DNA of 26,686 nucleotides, taken from the NCBI GenBank assembly GCA_900548795.1, contig URLT01000013.1:1-26686 (forward strand). The letters run 5' to 3'. The notes under the pieces were generated by a model. It saw only the letters and a program-made list of their open reading frames with translations. It made no database searches and had not been told where the DNA came from. Position numbers and translations under genes: made by a program. This stretch comes from an uncultured Eubacteriales bacterium (GTDB lineage: Bacteria; Bacillota; Clostridia; Oscillospirales; Oscillospiraceae). Shown here piece by piece: positions 7,857 through 14,942 of the stretch (the stretch's first letter is position 1; each line of letters begins with the position of its first letter).

Positions 7857-8824
7857 CAGGCCTTTCCGGCGCAGCCGAGGACGTCCACCAGCTTGTGGCG
7901 AACCATTTCCTTGATGTTGGCGCGAGCGGGCTTGAGATACTGACGCGGGTCGAAATGATCCGGATGCTCCGCAAAGTACTTGCGGATCGTGCCGGTCATG
8001 GCCAGACGCAGGTCGGAGTCGATGTTGATCTTGCAGACCGCGCTGCGGGCGGCTTCGCGAAGCTGCTCCTCGGGGATGCCGACCGCGTCGGGCATCTTGC
8101 CGCCGTAGGCGTTGATCATCTTGACAAACTCCTGCGGGACGGAGGAAGAGCCGTGCAGAACGATGGGGAAGCCGGGCAGACGCTTTTCGCATTCATGCAG
8201 AACGTCGAAGCGCAGGGGGGGCGGAACCAAAACGCCCTTCTCATTTCTGGTGCACTGCGCGGCCGTGAACTTATAAGCGCCGTGAGAGGTGCCGATGGCG
8301 ATGGCCAGAGAGTCGCAGCCGGTCTTGGCGACGAATTCCTCGACCTCCTCGGGATGGGTGTAGGAGGAATCCTCGGCGGAAACCTTCACGTCGTCCTCAA
8401 CGCCGGCCAGCGTGCCCAGCTCGGCCTCAACGACGACGCCGTGGTCATGCGCATACTCGACGACCTTGCGGGTGATCTCGATGTTCTCGGCGAAGGGCTT
8501 GGAGGAGGCGTCGATCATGACGGAGGTGAAGCCGCCGTCGATGCAGCTCTTGCAGGTCTCGAAGTCGGGGCCGTGGTCAAGATGCAGCGCAATGGGAATA
8601 TCGGGGCAGTCGAGCACGGCCGCCTCGACCAGCTTGACCAGATAGGTGTGGTTGGCATAGGCACGGGCGCCCTTGGAGACCTGAAGGATCACGGGAGCGT
8701 GCTCCTCCTTGCAGGCCTCGGTGATGCCCTGCACGATTTCCATGTTGTTCACGTTGAAGGCGCCGATGGCATAGCCGCCGCTGTAGGCCTTCTTAAACAT
8801 TTCGGTAGTAGTTACCAGAGGCAT
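7856..8824 (-). CDS. fba: Class II fructose-1,6-bisphosphate aldolase
   Basis: This 322-residue zinc-dependent aldolase cleaves fructose-1,6-bisphosphate to dihydroxyacetone phosphate and glyceraldehyde-3-phosphate, or does the reverse. Landmarks: GAFNVNNME (21-29), LHLDHG with catalytic D83 and zinc ligand H84, VEAELGTLAG, GTSHGAYKF with a second zinc histidine, and IVLHGSSS with the third, then the substrate-binding NIDSD. Length and motifs match clostridial class II aldolases. It has a GGAAGGAG ribosome site, its own promoter and its own terminator. Base use in this gene is less GC-extreme and more regular than its neighbours, as expected for a highly expressed central-metabolism gene. Confidence 0.96.
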   Translation of the reverse strand: MPLVTTTEMFKKAYSGGYAIGAFNVNNMEIVQGITEACKEEHAPVILQVSKGARAYANHTYLVKLVEAAVLDCPDIPIALHLDHGPDFETCKSCIDGGFTSVMIDASSKPFAENIEITRKVVEYAHDHGVVVEAELGTLAGVEDDVKVSAEDSSYTHPEEVEEFVAKTGCDSLAIAIGTSHGAYKFTAAQCTRNEKGVLVPPPLRFDVLHECEKRLPGFPIVLHGSSSVPQEFVKMINAYGGKMPDAVGIPEEQLREAARSAVCKINIDSDLRLAMTGTIRKYFAEHPDHFDPRQYLKPARANIKEMVRHKLVDVLGCAGKA

Positions 8825-8859
8825 AGTTAAAAATCTCCTTCCTGAAATTTTTCGCCTAT

Positions 8860-8888
8860 ATTATATATAGTTTACGAAAAAAATGCAA
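8860..8888 (-). promoter_or_regulatory. Sigma-A-type promoter of fba
   Basis: Read on the minus strand: TTGCAT (8888-8883), 17 bases, TATAAT (8865-8860). It lies in an A/T-rich patch about 36 bases upstream of the start codon. Confidence 0.82.
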
Positions 8889-8932
8889 GGTTTATTTTTG
8901 CAATACCGCTATTCGATTATTCAAATCGCTCC

Positions 8933-8961
8933 AAAAACGGCAGCCCCGAATGGAGCTGCCG
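8933..8961 (-). terminator. Terminator after rodA
   Basis: On the minus strand CGGCAGCTCC pairs with GGGGCTGCCG, followed by TTTTTGG. It begins 8 bases after the rodA stop. Confidence 0.85.
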
Positions 8962-8968
8962 CAGGCTG

Positions 8969-10132
8969 TCAATAGGGTCGGATATAGTGCGCGTTGATGT
9001 CGGGCGATGGTCGCATCCTGATGCCCGAGACGATGCCGACGGCCATGAAGGAGGTGATGATCGAGCTTCCGCCATAGCTGAAGAACGGGAGCGCCAGACC
9101 GATGACCGGCACAAGGCCGACGCAAACGCCGATGTTGATGAGGATCTGGAAGATGAACATGGAGGCGATGCCGACGCAGATCATGCGATTGGTGAAGTCG
9201 GGCGTTCTGGCCGCGACGTAAATCACGCGCGCGACGATCGCTATGAGCAGAATGAGCATCAGGATGCAGCCGACCAGCCCGAGCTGCTCGCCGGTTGCCG
9301 AGAAGATCGAGTCGGTGTGACGCGCGGGGAGCGCGCCGACGTTCGTCAGGCTTCCCTTGCCCAGCCCCTGCCCGGTCAGGCCGCCGTTGCGCAGCGCCTT
9401 GAGGTTCTGGTTGGTCTGCCACATTTCGTTCAGGCCGTCCGGGTCGATGCTCGGGTCGTACAGCGCGAGGATGCGGTTTTTCTGGTCGGTACGGATGGCG
9501 TATTTCCAGAGATACGGATAGGACACGCCGAGGGCGGCAGCCGCCGCGGCGAACCAGTACCAGCCGACGCCGCCGACAAAGGCCATGGCAATGAAAATGA
9601 AGATGAAGATCAGCGCCACGCCCGTGTCGCTGGAGATGCCGACGATCAGCACGACGATGTACATCATTTGCAGCGTGATGGGGATCACGTTTCGCGGCGA
9701 GGAGATGCGCGTCTGATGCAGACTCATGGTCTTGGCCAGAATGAGGATATAGGTCAGCTTGACCACCTCGGCCGGCTGGATGTTGAAGGGCAGGAACGGG
9801 AAATGCAGCCAGCTTCTGTTGCCGGATTCGCCCTGCACGCCCCAGACGAGCAGCATGAGGATGAAGACCGAGTTGAAGGCAAAGAGGATTGCGCGCTGGC
9901 TGGCAAGAATATCGATGTCGAAGGTCGTCAGCAGCAGATAGATGAAGATCCCTGCGATCAGGCAGCCGCTTTGGATCAGGATATAGCGCCCGGTGTTTTC
10001 CGAGGCCGTCGCGTTGGTGGTCGTGCCCGCGATGAGCACGATGCCGAACAGCGACGCGATCACGCACAGCGTCAGAAGGATCATGTCGCCTTTTTTGGCA
10101 GCCTCCCGCATTCGATTCATGAATTTTTCCAC
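8969..10132 (-). CDS. rodA: SEDS-family peptidoglycan glycosyltransferase (RodA/FtsW type)
   Basis: This 387-residue polytopic membrane protein has the SEDS signatures: NRSWLHF followed by IQPAE (118-122), the catalytic aspartate D169 in SSDTGVALIF, GQGLGKG and the block ATGEQLGLVGC in the large extracellular loop, and LPFFSYGGSS near the end. SEDS proteins polymerise lipid II into glycan strands together with a class B penicillin-binding protein, which is not encoded nearby. The start is GTG at 10132, supported by CAGGAGGT 8 bases upstream; an ATG four codons later is the alternative. RodA is preferred to FtsW or SpoVE on general resemblance; these cannot be separated with certainty here. 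It is monocistronic, with its own promoter and terminator. Confidence 0.88.
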   Translation of the reverse strand: MEKFMNRMREAAKKGDMILLTLCVIASLFGIVLIAGTTTNATASENTGRYILIQSGCLIAGIFIYLLLTTFDIDILASQRAILFAFNSVFILMLLVWGVQGESGNRSWLHFPFLPFNIQPAEVVKLTYILILAKTMSLHQTRISSPRNVIPITLQMMYIVVLIVGISSDTGVALIFIFIFIAMAFVGGVGWYWFAAAAAALGVSYPYLWKYAIRTDQKNRILALYDPSIDPDGLNEMWQTNQNLKALRNGGLTGQGLGKGSLTNVGALPARHTDSIFSATGEQLGLVGCILMLILLIAIVARVIYVAARTPDFTNRMICVGIASMFIFQILINIGVCVGLVPVIGLALPFFSYGGSSIITSFMAVGIVSGIRMRPSPDINAHYIRPY

Positions 10133-10177
10133 GCAAGCACCTCCTGTTCCGAAAAAATGAGAGCATTCATACAGAGC

Positions 10178-10206
10178 ATTATAGCATTCTTTGCCGAATC
10201 TGTAAA
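10178..10206 (-). promoter_or_regulatory. Sigma-A-type promoter of rodA
   Basis: Minus strand: TTTACA (10206-10201), 17 bases, TATAAT (10183-10178). It diverges from the tsaE promoter, whose -35 box begins 16 bases away. Confidence 0.85.
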
Positions 10207-10221
10207 TAGGGAAAGTTTCTT

Positions 10222-10250
10222 TTGCAAAAATTCGGGTTTTATGCTAAAAT
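10222..10250 (+). promoter_or_regulatory. Sigma-A-type promoter of the tsaE operon
   Basis: TTGCAA (10222-10227), 17 bases, TAAAAT (10245-10250). The expected transcription start near 10257 falls at the left end of the palindromic element, so the element forms most of the roughly 187-base leader of tsaE. Confidence 0.7.
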
Positions 10251-10252
10251 AA

Positions 10253-10413
10253 GAGAAGCTCTGATTCAATCGCAAGAGCGGTCAGCGAGGGATTTTGTTC
10301 CAAATTGAGGTTTGGAAATTGCAGGAATACTTTGTGTATTTCAAGATTTTCAAACCAATAAGTTGGGGCAAAAGACCCGCTGAGCGCCGCAGCTGATTGA
10401 TTCAGAGGTTCCT
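10253..10413 (+). repeat. Palindromic (MITE-like) element, copy A
   Basis: The core is 149 bp (10259-10407), bounded by CTCTGATTCAATC and GATTGATTCAGAG, inverted repeats with one mismatch in 13. Looser end matching extends it to about 161 bp. An inner inverted repeat (GGTTTGGAAAT / ATTTTCAAACC) and further arms let most of the element fold into one long imperfect hairpin. Copy B at 14718-14878, in inverse orientation, has the same core length and about 13 differences by eye (about 91% identity). No coding frame of interest is inside. It fills most of the 311-base rodA-tsaE gap. It looks like a non-autonomous mobile or structured repeat; no transposase is in the window. Confidence 0.85.
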
Positions 10414-10443
10414 AAAAAACTGAAAAGAAAGGGGTGGGCGAAT

Positions 10444-10881
10444 ATGCAATTTCTCACGGGCTCGCCCGAGGAGACCGAGGCGCTCGGACAGCGGCTCGCC
10501 GCGGCGCTGCGCGGCGGCGCGGTCATTGCCTATCACGGCGGCCTCGGCGCAGGAAAAACGGCCTTCACGCGCGGTCTGGCGCGTGGTCTGGGCAGCCAAA
10601 TGCGCGTCACCAGCCCGACGTATACCATTGTCAACGAATATCCCGACGGCCGTCTGCCACTGTTCCATTTTGATATGTACCGGCTCGGCTCGGCCGACGA
10701 GCTGTTCGACATCGGCTGGGAGGACTATCTCGCGCGCGGCGGCGTCTGCGCGGTGGAGTGGAGCGAGAACGTCGAAGAGGCGCTGTCCGGCGCGATTCAT
10801 GTCACGATCGAGCCGCTGGGCGGCGACCGCCGCCGCATCACGATCGAAGGAGGGGCGGACTATGCTGATCTTTGCCTTTGA
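10444..10881 (+). CDS. tsaE: tRNA N6-threonylcarbamoyladenosine biosynthesis ATPase TsaE
   Basis: This 145-residue protein has the TsaE P-loop GGLGAGKTAF (Walker A, 32-41), the SPTYTIVNEY switch segment and the FHFDMYRL and EWSENV blocks that define the YjeE/TsaE family. It works with TsaB and TsaD to make t6A at position 37 of ANN-decoding tRNAs, with its ATPase cycling the complex. Length is usual. The ATG at 10444 follows a GAAAGGGGTGG ribosome site. The next gene, tsaB, starts inside its last 20 bases. The predicted leader contains the palindromic element copy A. Confidence 0.95.
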   Translation: MQFLTGSPEETEALGQRLAAALRGGAVIAYHGGLGAGKTAFTRGLARGLGSQMRVTSPTYTIVNEYPDGRLPLFHFDMYRLGSADELFDIGWEDYLARGGVCAVEWSENVEEALSGAIHVTIEPLGGDRRRITIEGGADYADLCL

Positions 10882-11593
10882 GACCTCCGCCAAGGCGGCC
10901 TCCGTCGCCCTGCTGGAGGACGGCGTTCTGCTCGGCGAGAGCTATCTCAACTGCGGCCTGACGCACAGCCGCACCCTGCTGCAAATGGGGCAGTCGCTGC
11001 TCGAGACCTGCGGGCGCACCGTGCAGGACGTCACGGCCGTCGCCTGCGCCGCCGGCCCCGGCAGCTTCACCGGCATCCGCATCGGCATCGCCGCGGCCAA
11101 GGGCTTCGCGTGGGCGCGCGACCTGCCCTGCGTGGGCGTCTCAACGCTCGAGGCCATGGCGCAGCAGGCGGCGGCGTTCGAGGGCGTGATCTGCTGCGCG
11201 ATGGACGCGCGGCGCGAGCAGGTCTACCGTGCGCTGTTCTCCTGCGCCGGCGGCGTCATCACCCGCCTGACGGACGACGCCGCGATCTCGCTCGAGGCGC
11301 TGGGCGAGGAGCTGAAAAAAACGGAAAAACCGAAAATAATAGTTGGCGATGGAGCGCAACTATGCTATAATACCATTGGAAAGACTGCGGCAGCCTGCCG
11401 CCTTGCCGCCGAGCATCAGCGGATGCAGCGGGCGTCCGGCGTGGCGCTGCTGGCAAACGCGCGGCTTCTGGCGGGCGAGCGCGGCGACGGCGCGACCCTG
11501 ACGCCGAACTATCTGCGCCTGTCTCAAGCGGAGCGCGAACGCGCTGCGCGTCTACAGAAGGAGGTTTCACATGGGGAAAGTACAAATTCTTGA
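10862..11593 (+). CDS. tsaB: tRNA threonylcarbamoyladenosine biosynthesis protein TsaB
   Basis: The 243-residue product begins at the ATG inside the end of tsaE, preceded by AGGAGGGG; the frame is open further upstream but only as a shadow of tsaE. The N terminus MLIFAFETSAKAASVALL and the block AAGPGSFTGIRIG (63-75) are hallmarks of TsaB, the ASKHA-fold scaffold partner of TsaD. The C-terminal PNYLRLSQAER is also typical. In many Firmicutes the order is tsaE-tsaB-rimI-tsaD; here upp follows instead and overlaps by 23 bases. An A/T-rich patch around 11325-11375 carries a possible internal promoter. Confidence 0.94.
   Translation: MLIFAFETSAKAASVALLEDGVLLGESYLNCGLTHSRTLLQMGQSLLETCGRTVQDVTAVACAAGPGSFTGIRIGIAAAKGFAWARDLPCVGVSTLEAMAQQAAAFEGVICCAMDARREQVYRALFSCAGGVITRLTDDAAISLEALGEELKKTEKPKIIVGDGAQLCYNTIGKTAAACRLAAEHQRMQRASGVALLANARLLAGERGDGATLTPNYLRLSQAERERAARLQKEVSHGESTNS
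11343..11371 (+). promoter_or_regulatory. Possible internal promoter within tsaB, serving upp
   Basis: TTGGCG (11343-11348), 17 bases, TATAAT (11366-11371), with an extended -10 TGC just before TATAAT. It sits in an unusually A/T-rich patch of an otherwise GC-rich gene, about 200 bases upstream of upp. Confidence 0.5.
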
Positions 11594-12203
11594 GCATCCG
11601 CTTTTGCAGCACAAGCTGTCCATCCTGCGCGACGCCAACACCGGCGTCAAGGAATTCCGCGAGGCCGTCGGAGAGATCGCCGCGCTGATGTGCTACGAGG
11701 CGACAAGAAACCTGCCCACGAAGGAGGTCGAGATCCAGACCCCCGTCGCAAAGGCGACCGTGCGCGTTCTGGCCGGAAAGAAGCTGGCGATCGTGCCGAT
11801 CCTGCGCGCCGGGCTTGGCATGGTCGATTCGATGATCAGCCTGATCCCTTCGGCCAAGGTCGGTCACATCGGCCTGTTCCGCGACCCGGAGACGCATGAG
11901 CCGGTGAAATATTACTGCAAGATGCCGCCCGACATCTCCGAGCGTCAGGTTTTCATCGTCGACCCGATGCTGGCCACCGGCGGCAGCGCCATCGCGGCCA
12001 TCGACGTGCTGAAAAACGAATACGGCTGCAAGTCCATCACGCTGATGAACATCATTGCCGCGCCCGAGGGCATCGACGCCGTCTCCAAGGCACATCCTGA
12101 CATTGACATCATCGTCACGGCCGTTGACCAGTGCCTCAATGAACACGCCTATATCGTCCCCGGTCTGGGCGACTGCGGCGACCGGATTTTCGGAACCAAA
12201 TAA
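11571..12203 (+). CDS. upp: Uracil phosphoribosyltransferase
   Basis: This 210-residue enzyme converts uracil and PRPP to UMP. It shows the family N terminus (VQILEHPLLQHKLSILRD), the IVPILRAGLGMVD block, the PRPP loop VDPMLATGGSA with D131 near its start, and the uracil-binding C terminus PGLGDCGDRIFGT. Length is standard. AAGGAGG precedes the ATG, which lies within the tsaB end, so translation is coupled; an internal promoter may uncouple transcription. It starts the pyrimidine/purine salvage theme continued by the deaminase downstream. Confidence 0.96.
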   Translation: MGKVQILEHPLLQHKLSILRDANTGVKEFREAVGEIAALMCYEATRNLPTKEVEIQTPVAKATVRVLAGKKLAIVPILRAGLGMVDSMISLIPSAKVGHIGLFRDPETHEPVKYYCKMPPDISERQVFIVDPMLATGGSAIAAIDVLKNEYGCKSITLMNIIAAPEGIDAVSKAHPDIDIIVTAVDQCLNEHAYIVPGLGDCGDRIFGTK

Positions 12204-12211
12204 GCATCTCT

Positions 12212-12243
12212 CCGCCGGAGTCAGGCTCGCCCTGCCTCCGGCG
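12212..12243 (+). terminator. Hairpin after upp, weak or partial terminator
   Basis: CGCCGGAG-CAGG pairs with CCTG-CCTCCGGCG, but only TTCT follows, so termination would be incomplete. A second GC hairpin (GAGCCGC/GCGGCTC, 12256-12282) lies between it and the next gene. Together they could trim or attenuate read-through into the 8-oxoguanine deaminase gene, for which no separate promoter is evident. Confidence 0.45.
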
Positions 12244-12310
12244 TTCTAAAATGGGGAGCCGCTCCGTCCCCGGCTGCGGCTCTCCGAACATTTATGAGGA
12301 GGATTCTTTC

Positions 12311-13669
12311 ATGTCCAGTCTGATGATTCGCGACCTTACAGCCCTTGTCACCTGCAACGACGCCGACGAGGAGCTGCACCATGTCGATCTTTTCTGCGAA
12401 GACGGGAAAATCGCCGCCATCGGCGCGGAGCTTCCGCAGCATGCCGACCGCGTCATCAACGGCGCAGGGATGCTCTGCTACCCCGGCCTCATCAACACGC
12501 ACCACCACCTCTATCAGCAGTTCTCGCGCAATCTCGCCAAGGTGCAGAATCTGGAGCTGTTCGACTGGCTCAAGACGCTCTATGAGATCTGGAAAAATCT
12601 GGACGAGACCGTCGTGCGCTATTCCTCGCTGACCGGCATGGGCGAGCTGATGAAGAACGGCTGCACGACCTGCTTTGACCACCACTACGTCTTCCCGAGG
12701 GGCTGCGGCGATCTGATCGGCGCGCAGCTCGACGCGGCGCAGGCGCTCGGCATGCGCATGGTCTGCTCCCGCGGCAGCATGGATCTATCCGTCAAGGACG
12801 GCGGTCTGCCGCCCGACAGCGTCGTGCAGTCGGTCGACGAGATCCTGCGCGACAGCATCCGCGTCATCGAGGCCTACCACGACCCGTCCTTCGGCTCCAT
12901 GCGGCAGATCGTTCTGGCGCCCTGCTCGCCGTTCTCCGTCTCGGCGGAGCTGCTGCGGCAAAGCGCGCTTCTGGCGCGGCAATACGGCGTCCGCCTGCAC
13001 ACCCATCTGGCCGAGACGAAGGACGAGGAGCGCTACACGCTTGAGCGCTTCGGGATGCGGCCGCTGGCCTATATGCAGTCGCTCGGCTGGCTCGGCAACG
13101 ACGTCTGGTATGCACATGGTATCCATTTCAACGACGAGGAGCTGCGCCTTCTGGCCGAAACGGGCACGGGCGTGGCACATTGTCCGATCTCCAATATGAA
13201 GCTCTCCTCCGGCATTGCCCGCGTCCCGGAGATGCTCCGCCTCGGCGTGCCCGTCGGCCTCGCGGTCGACGGCTCGGCCTCGCAGGACGGCTCCGACCTG
13301 CTTGAGGAGATACGCGTCTGCTACCTGCTGCACCGGCTGAATTCCTCCTTCGCAGCGCCCAGCGGCTACGACGTGCTGAAGCTCGCCACGCGCGGCTCGG
13401 CCTCCCTGCTCGGGCGCACGGACATCGGCAGCCTTGAGGTCGGAAAGTGTGCCGATCTCTTCCTCGTCGACTCGCGCCGTCTGGAGCTGGTCGGCGCGAC
13501 CTACGACCCGAAGAGTCTGTTCGGGACGGTCGGCCTGCGCGCGCCTGTGGATTACGTCGTGGTGCAGGGACGCGTGACGGTCGAGCAGCAGCGCCTCACC
13601 GGCATCGACGAGGAGCGCACCGCGCAGGAGGCTCGCATGATCTGCGACGGTTACCTCGGTCTGCTCTGA
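12311..13669 (+). CDS. 8-oxoguanine deaminase (amidohydrolase superfamily)
   Basis: The 452-residue product starts at the ATG after GAGGAGG; a 20-codon upstream extension of the frame is non-coding in appearance. Metal ligands are visible in NTHHHLYQ (H64, H66), HTHLAET, AHGIHFN and VDGSASQD. Long blocks such as LFDWLKTLYEIW, GGLPPDSVVQ, LAPCSPFSVS and ERFGMRPL closely resemble characterised 8-oxoguanine deaminases of the AtzB/hydroxyatrazine-hydrolase branch. That reaction converts 8-oxoguanine to urate and ammonia. It probably shares a transcript with upp. Isoxanthopterin or other hydroxylated heterocycles are alternative substrates, since neighbouring subfamilies look similar. Confidence 0.85.
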   Translation: MSSLMIRDLTALVTCNDADEELHHVDLFCEDGKIAAIGAELPQHADRVINGAGMLCYPGLINTHHHLYQQFSRNLAKVQNLELFDWLKTLYEIWKNLDETVVRYSSLTGMGELMKNGCTTCFDHHYVFPRGCGDLIGAQLDAAQALGMRMVCSRGSMDLSVKDGGLPPDSVVQSVDEILRDSIRVIEAYHDPSFGSMRQIVLAPCSPFSVSAELLRQSALLARQYGVRLHTHLAETKDEERYTLERFGMRPLAYMQSLGWLGNDVWYAHGIHFNDEELRLLAETGTGVAHCPISNMKLSSGIARVPEMLRLGVPVGLAVDGSASQDGSDLLEEIRVCYLLHRLNSSFAAPSGYDVLKLATRGSASLLGRTDIGSLEVGKCADLFLVDSRRLELVGATYDPKSLFGTVGLRAPVDYVVVQGRVTVEQQRLTGIDEERTAQEARMICDGYLGLL

Positions 13670-14037
13670 TGCGGCGGCTCTTTAATCAGTCTGTAACGGT
13701 TGGTTAACCATAATTTTATAATCGTTACAATTTCGTCAAAGGTTATAAACAGCATGCACAGGCTTGTGCACAGGCAAATCACACGGTTTTGCCGTCTTCT
13801 GTTGAAAACTCCCGTCCCCAATTCGTGAGGACGGGAGTTTTTTCGGCCTTGCGGCCGGTTATTTGGTTGACATAACAACATTTCGCCGTGATTTTTCACG
13901 ATTTCCGCAAAATCAGCCGGTTTTTCCACAGGCGGCGAACTCCCACCCGGGTTTTTCCTCGGGGCGCGGCGTTATGCACAGGCGGCTTTGCATAACCGCA
14001 CAGGCTCGAATCAAACGGCCTTCGTCCGAAGCCCGGA
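13670..14037. other. 368-base non-coding region with a cluster of DnaA-box-like sites
   Basis: Between two convergent genes lie an A/T-rich stretch (about 13701-13750), a strong terminator (13805-13843) and five same-strand copies of CACAGGC at 13757, 13769, 13927, 13977 and 13999. Most are the 3' end of a DnaA-box-like 9-mer: TTGTGCACA (13764-13772), TTTTCCACA (13922-13930) and a perfect TTATGCACA (13972-13980). TTATAAACA (13743-13751) and, on the other strand, TTATGCAAA (13995-13987) are further one-mismatch sites. No dnaA or dnaN is in the window. Binding by DnaA is inferred only from the consensus TTATNCACA. Confidence 0.55.
13805..13843. terminator. Bidirectional terminator between the 8-oxoguanine deaminase gene and carD
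   Basis: AAAACTCCCGTCC and GGACGGGAGTTTTTT form a perfect stem with an 11-base loop and T runs on both strands. It serves the plus-strand operon and may stop the convergent carD transcript. Confidence 0.9.
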
Positions 14038-14544
14038 TCAGTCGCGCGGCGCAAGGCGCTTGCGCAGATAGGCCGGGATCTCCTGCCGCGGAAGCTCCAG
14101 CGCCAGCGCCAGCTCGTCGGTGAGCAGCTTTTCGGCCTCGCGCAGGAGCTGCTCGTCGCTCGCGCGCATCCGGCGGCCGACCGCGCTGAGCTGCCGCCGC
14201 TTATTCCACAGCAGGCGCGCCATATCCAGAAGCTCCGCGCTGCTGCCGTCGCAGAGCAGCGCCGCGAACCGGTTTTTGCGCTCCGTCGGATCCTCGAGCC
14301 ACGTCAGATGTGGCTCTCCGGCGCCGTCGAGCAGCGCCTCGACCTGCTGCCGAGAGAGCGCCGGACGGATCCGCCCGACCAGACGCTCGTTGTCCAGCGG
14401 GACATACACCGTTGCGCTCGGGCGAAAAACCGGACGCAGGACATAGTACCTGCTTCTGTCTCTGCCGACCTTCATTTCACGAATCTCCGCGATGCTGCAC
14501 ACACCCTCCGTGCCGTAGCGCACCGTATCCCCGATCTGGTACAC
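14038..14544 (-). CDS. CarD/CdnL-family RNA polymerase-binding regulator
   Basis: The 168-residue protein opens with the CarD/TRCF RNA-polymerase-interaction domain (YQIGDTVRYGTEGVCSIAEI, 2-21; YYVLRPV, 33-39; YVPLDN, 47-52), followed by a mostly helical, charged C-terminal part of about 100 residues. Family members bind the polymerase beta subunit and influence open-complex stability at promoters. The start is GTG at 14544, backed by AAGGGAG about 9 bases upstream. It is a single gene facing the 8-oxoguanine deaminase operon. The DnaA-box-like cluster lies just beyond its stop. Confidence 0.88.
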   Translation of the reverse strand: MYQIGDTVRYGTEGVCSIAEIREMKVGRDRSRYYVLRPVFRPSATVYVPLDNERLVGRIRPALSRQQVEALLDGAGEPHLTWLEDPTERKNRFAALLCDGSSAELLDMARLLWNKRRQLSAVGRRMRASDEQLLREAEKLLTDELALALELPRQEIPAYLRKRLAPRD

Positions 14545-14607
14545 GTGACTTGCTCCCTTCTGCTAATTTCCCCTCAAAAAGCCATGTTTTCCTTATAATT
14601 CTCTTAT

Positions 14608-14636
14608 ATTATACCATTTTTTGCCGAAAAATGTTA
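14608..14636 (-). promoter_or_regulatory. Probable carD promoter
   Basis: On the minus strand a perfect TATAAT (14613-14608) lies 17 bases after a poor -35 (TAACAT, 14636-14631). The weak -35 may mean an activator or a different arrangement. Confidence 0.45.
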
Positions 14637-14717
14637 TGGGCAATTTCACCAAATTCCGCTTGCTTTTTTCTCCGGCAAGGCGGACTTTCTTGTGCATATA
14701 TTTGTATTTTGATACTA

Positions 14718-14878
14718 TGAAACCTCTGAATCAATCGGCCGCGGCGCTCAGCGCGTCTTTTGCCCCAGCTTGTCGGTTTGAAAATCTTGAAATACTCAAA
14801 GGATTCCTGCGATTTTCAAACCTCAACTTGGAACATAATCCATCGCTGACCGCTCTTGCGATTGAATCAGAGATTCCC
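14718..14878 (-). repeat. Palindromic (MITE-like) element, copy B
   Basis: The core at 14724-14872 is 149 bp, the same length as copy A, and lies in the opposite orientation with about 13 differences by eye. Two of these convert a G-U pair of copy A to A-U or G-C in the internal stem, so the fold is kept. The right edge touches the -35 box of the downstream promoter. Confidence 0.85.
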
Positions 14879-14907
14879 TTGCTTTTTTCCAAGGCATTCA
14901 TTATAAT
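14879..14907 (+). promoter_or_regulatory. Promoter of the nucleoside phosphorylase operon
   Basis: TTGCTT (14879-14884), 17 bases, TATAAT (14902-14907). The -35 box begins at the base after the extended end of element copy B. Confidence 0.7.
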
Positions 14908-14942
14908 AGAATAAAATACCGGAATTGCAAGGAGGCGCGCAT

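Larger units (their letters stand above)
14545..14942. other. 398-base intergenic region between divergent carD and the nucleoside phosphorylase operon
   Basis: It holds the carD promoter (about 14608-14636), an A/T-rich stretch to 14717 in which I see no gene, the palindromic element copy B (14718-14878), and the promoter and ribosome site of the phosphorylase operon. Confidence 0.7.

Noticed and set aside
8987..10252. A 421-codon plus-strand frame opposite rodA
   Set aside because: Asp/His/Arg-rich shadow translation of a membrane-protein gene; no ribosome site or homology.
10253..10413. Element copy A as a T-box or other known riboswitch ahead of tsaE
   Set aside because: It has no T-box sequence or terminator with a T run, and an inverted copy occurs in an unrelated context with the same boundaries, so a dispersed repeat is the simpler explanation.
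13867..13894. TTGACA at 13867 as a promoter
   Set aside because: The hexamer at the right spacing is GATTTT, a poor -10, and nothing codes downstream on that strand.
13741..14005. The CACAGGC repeats as a CRISPR array
   Set aside because: Units are only 7-9 bases, spacing is irregular (12 to about 150 bases) and no cas gene is near.
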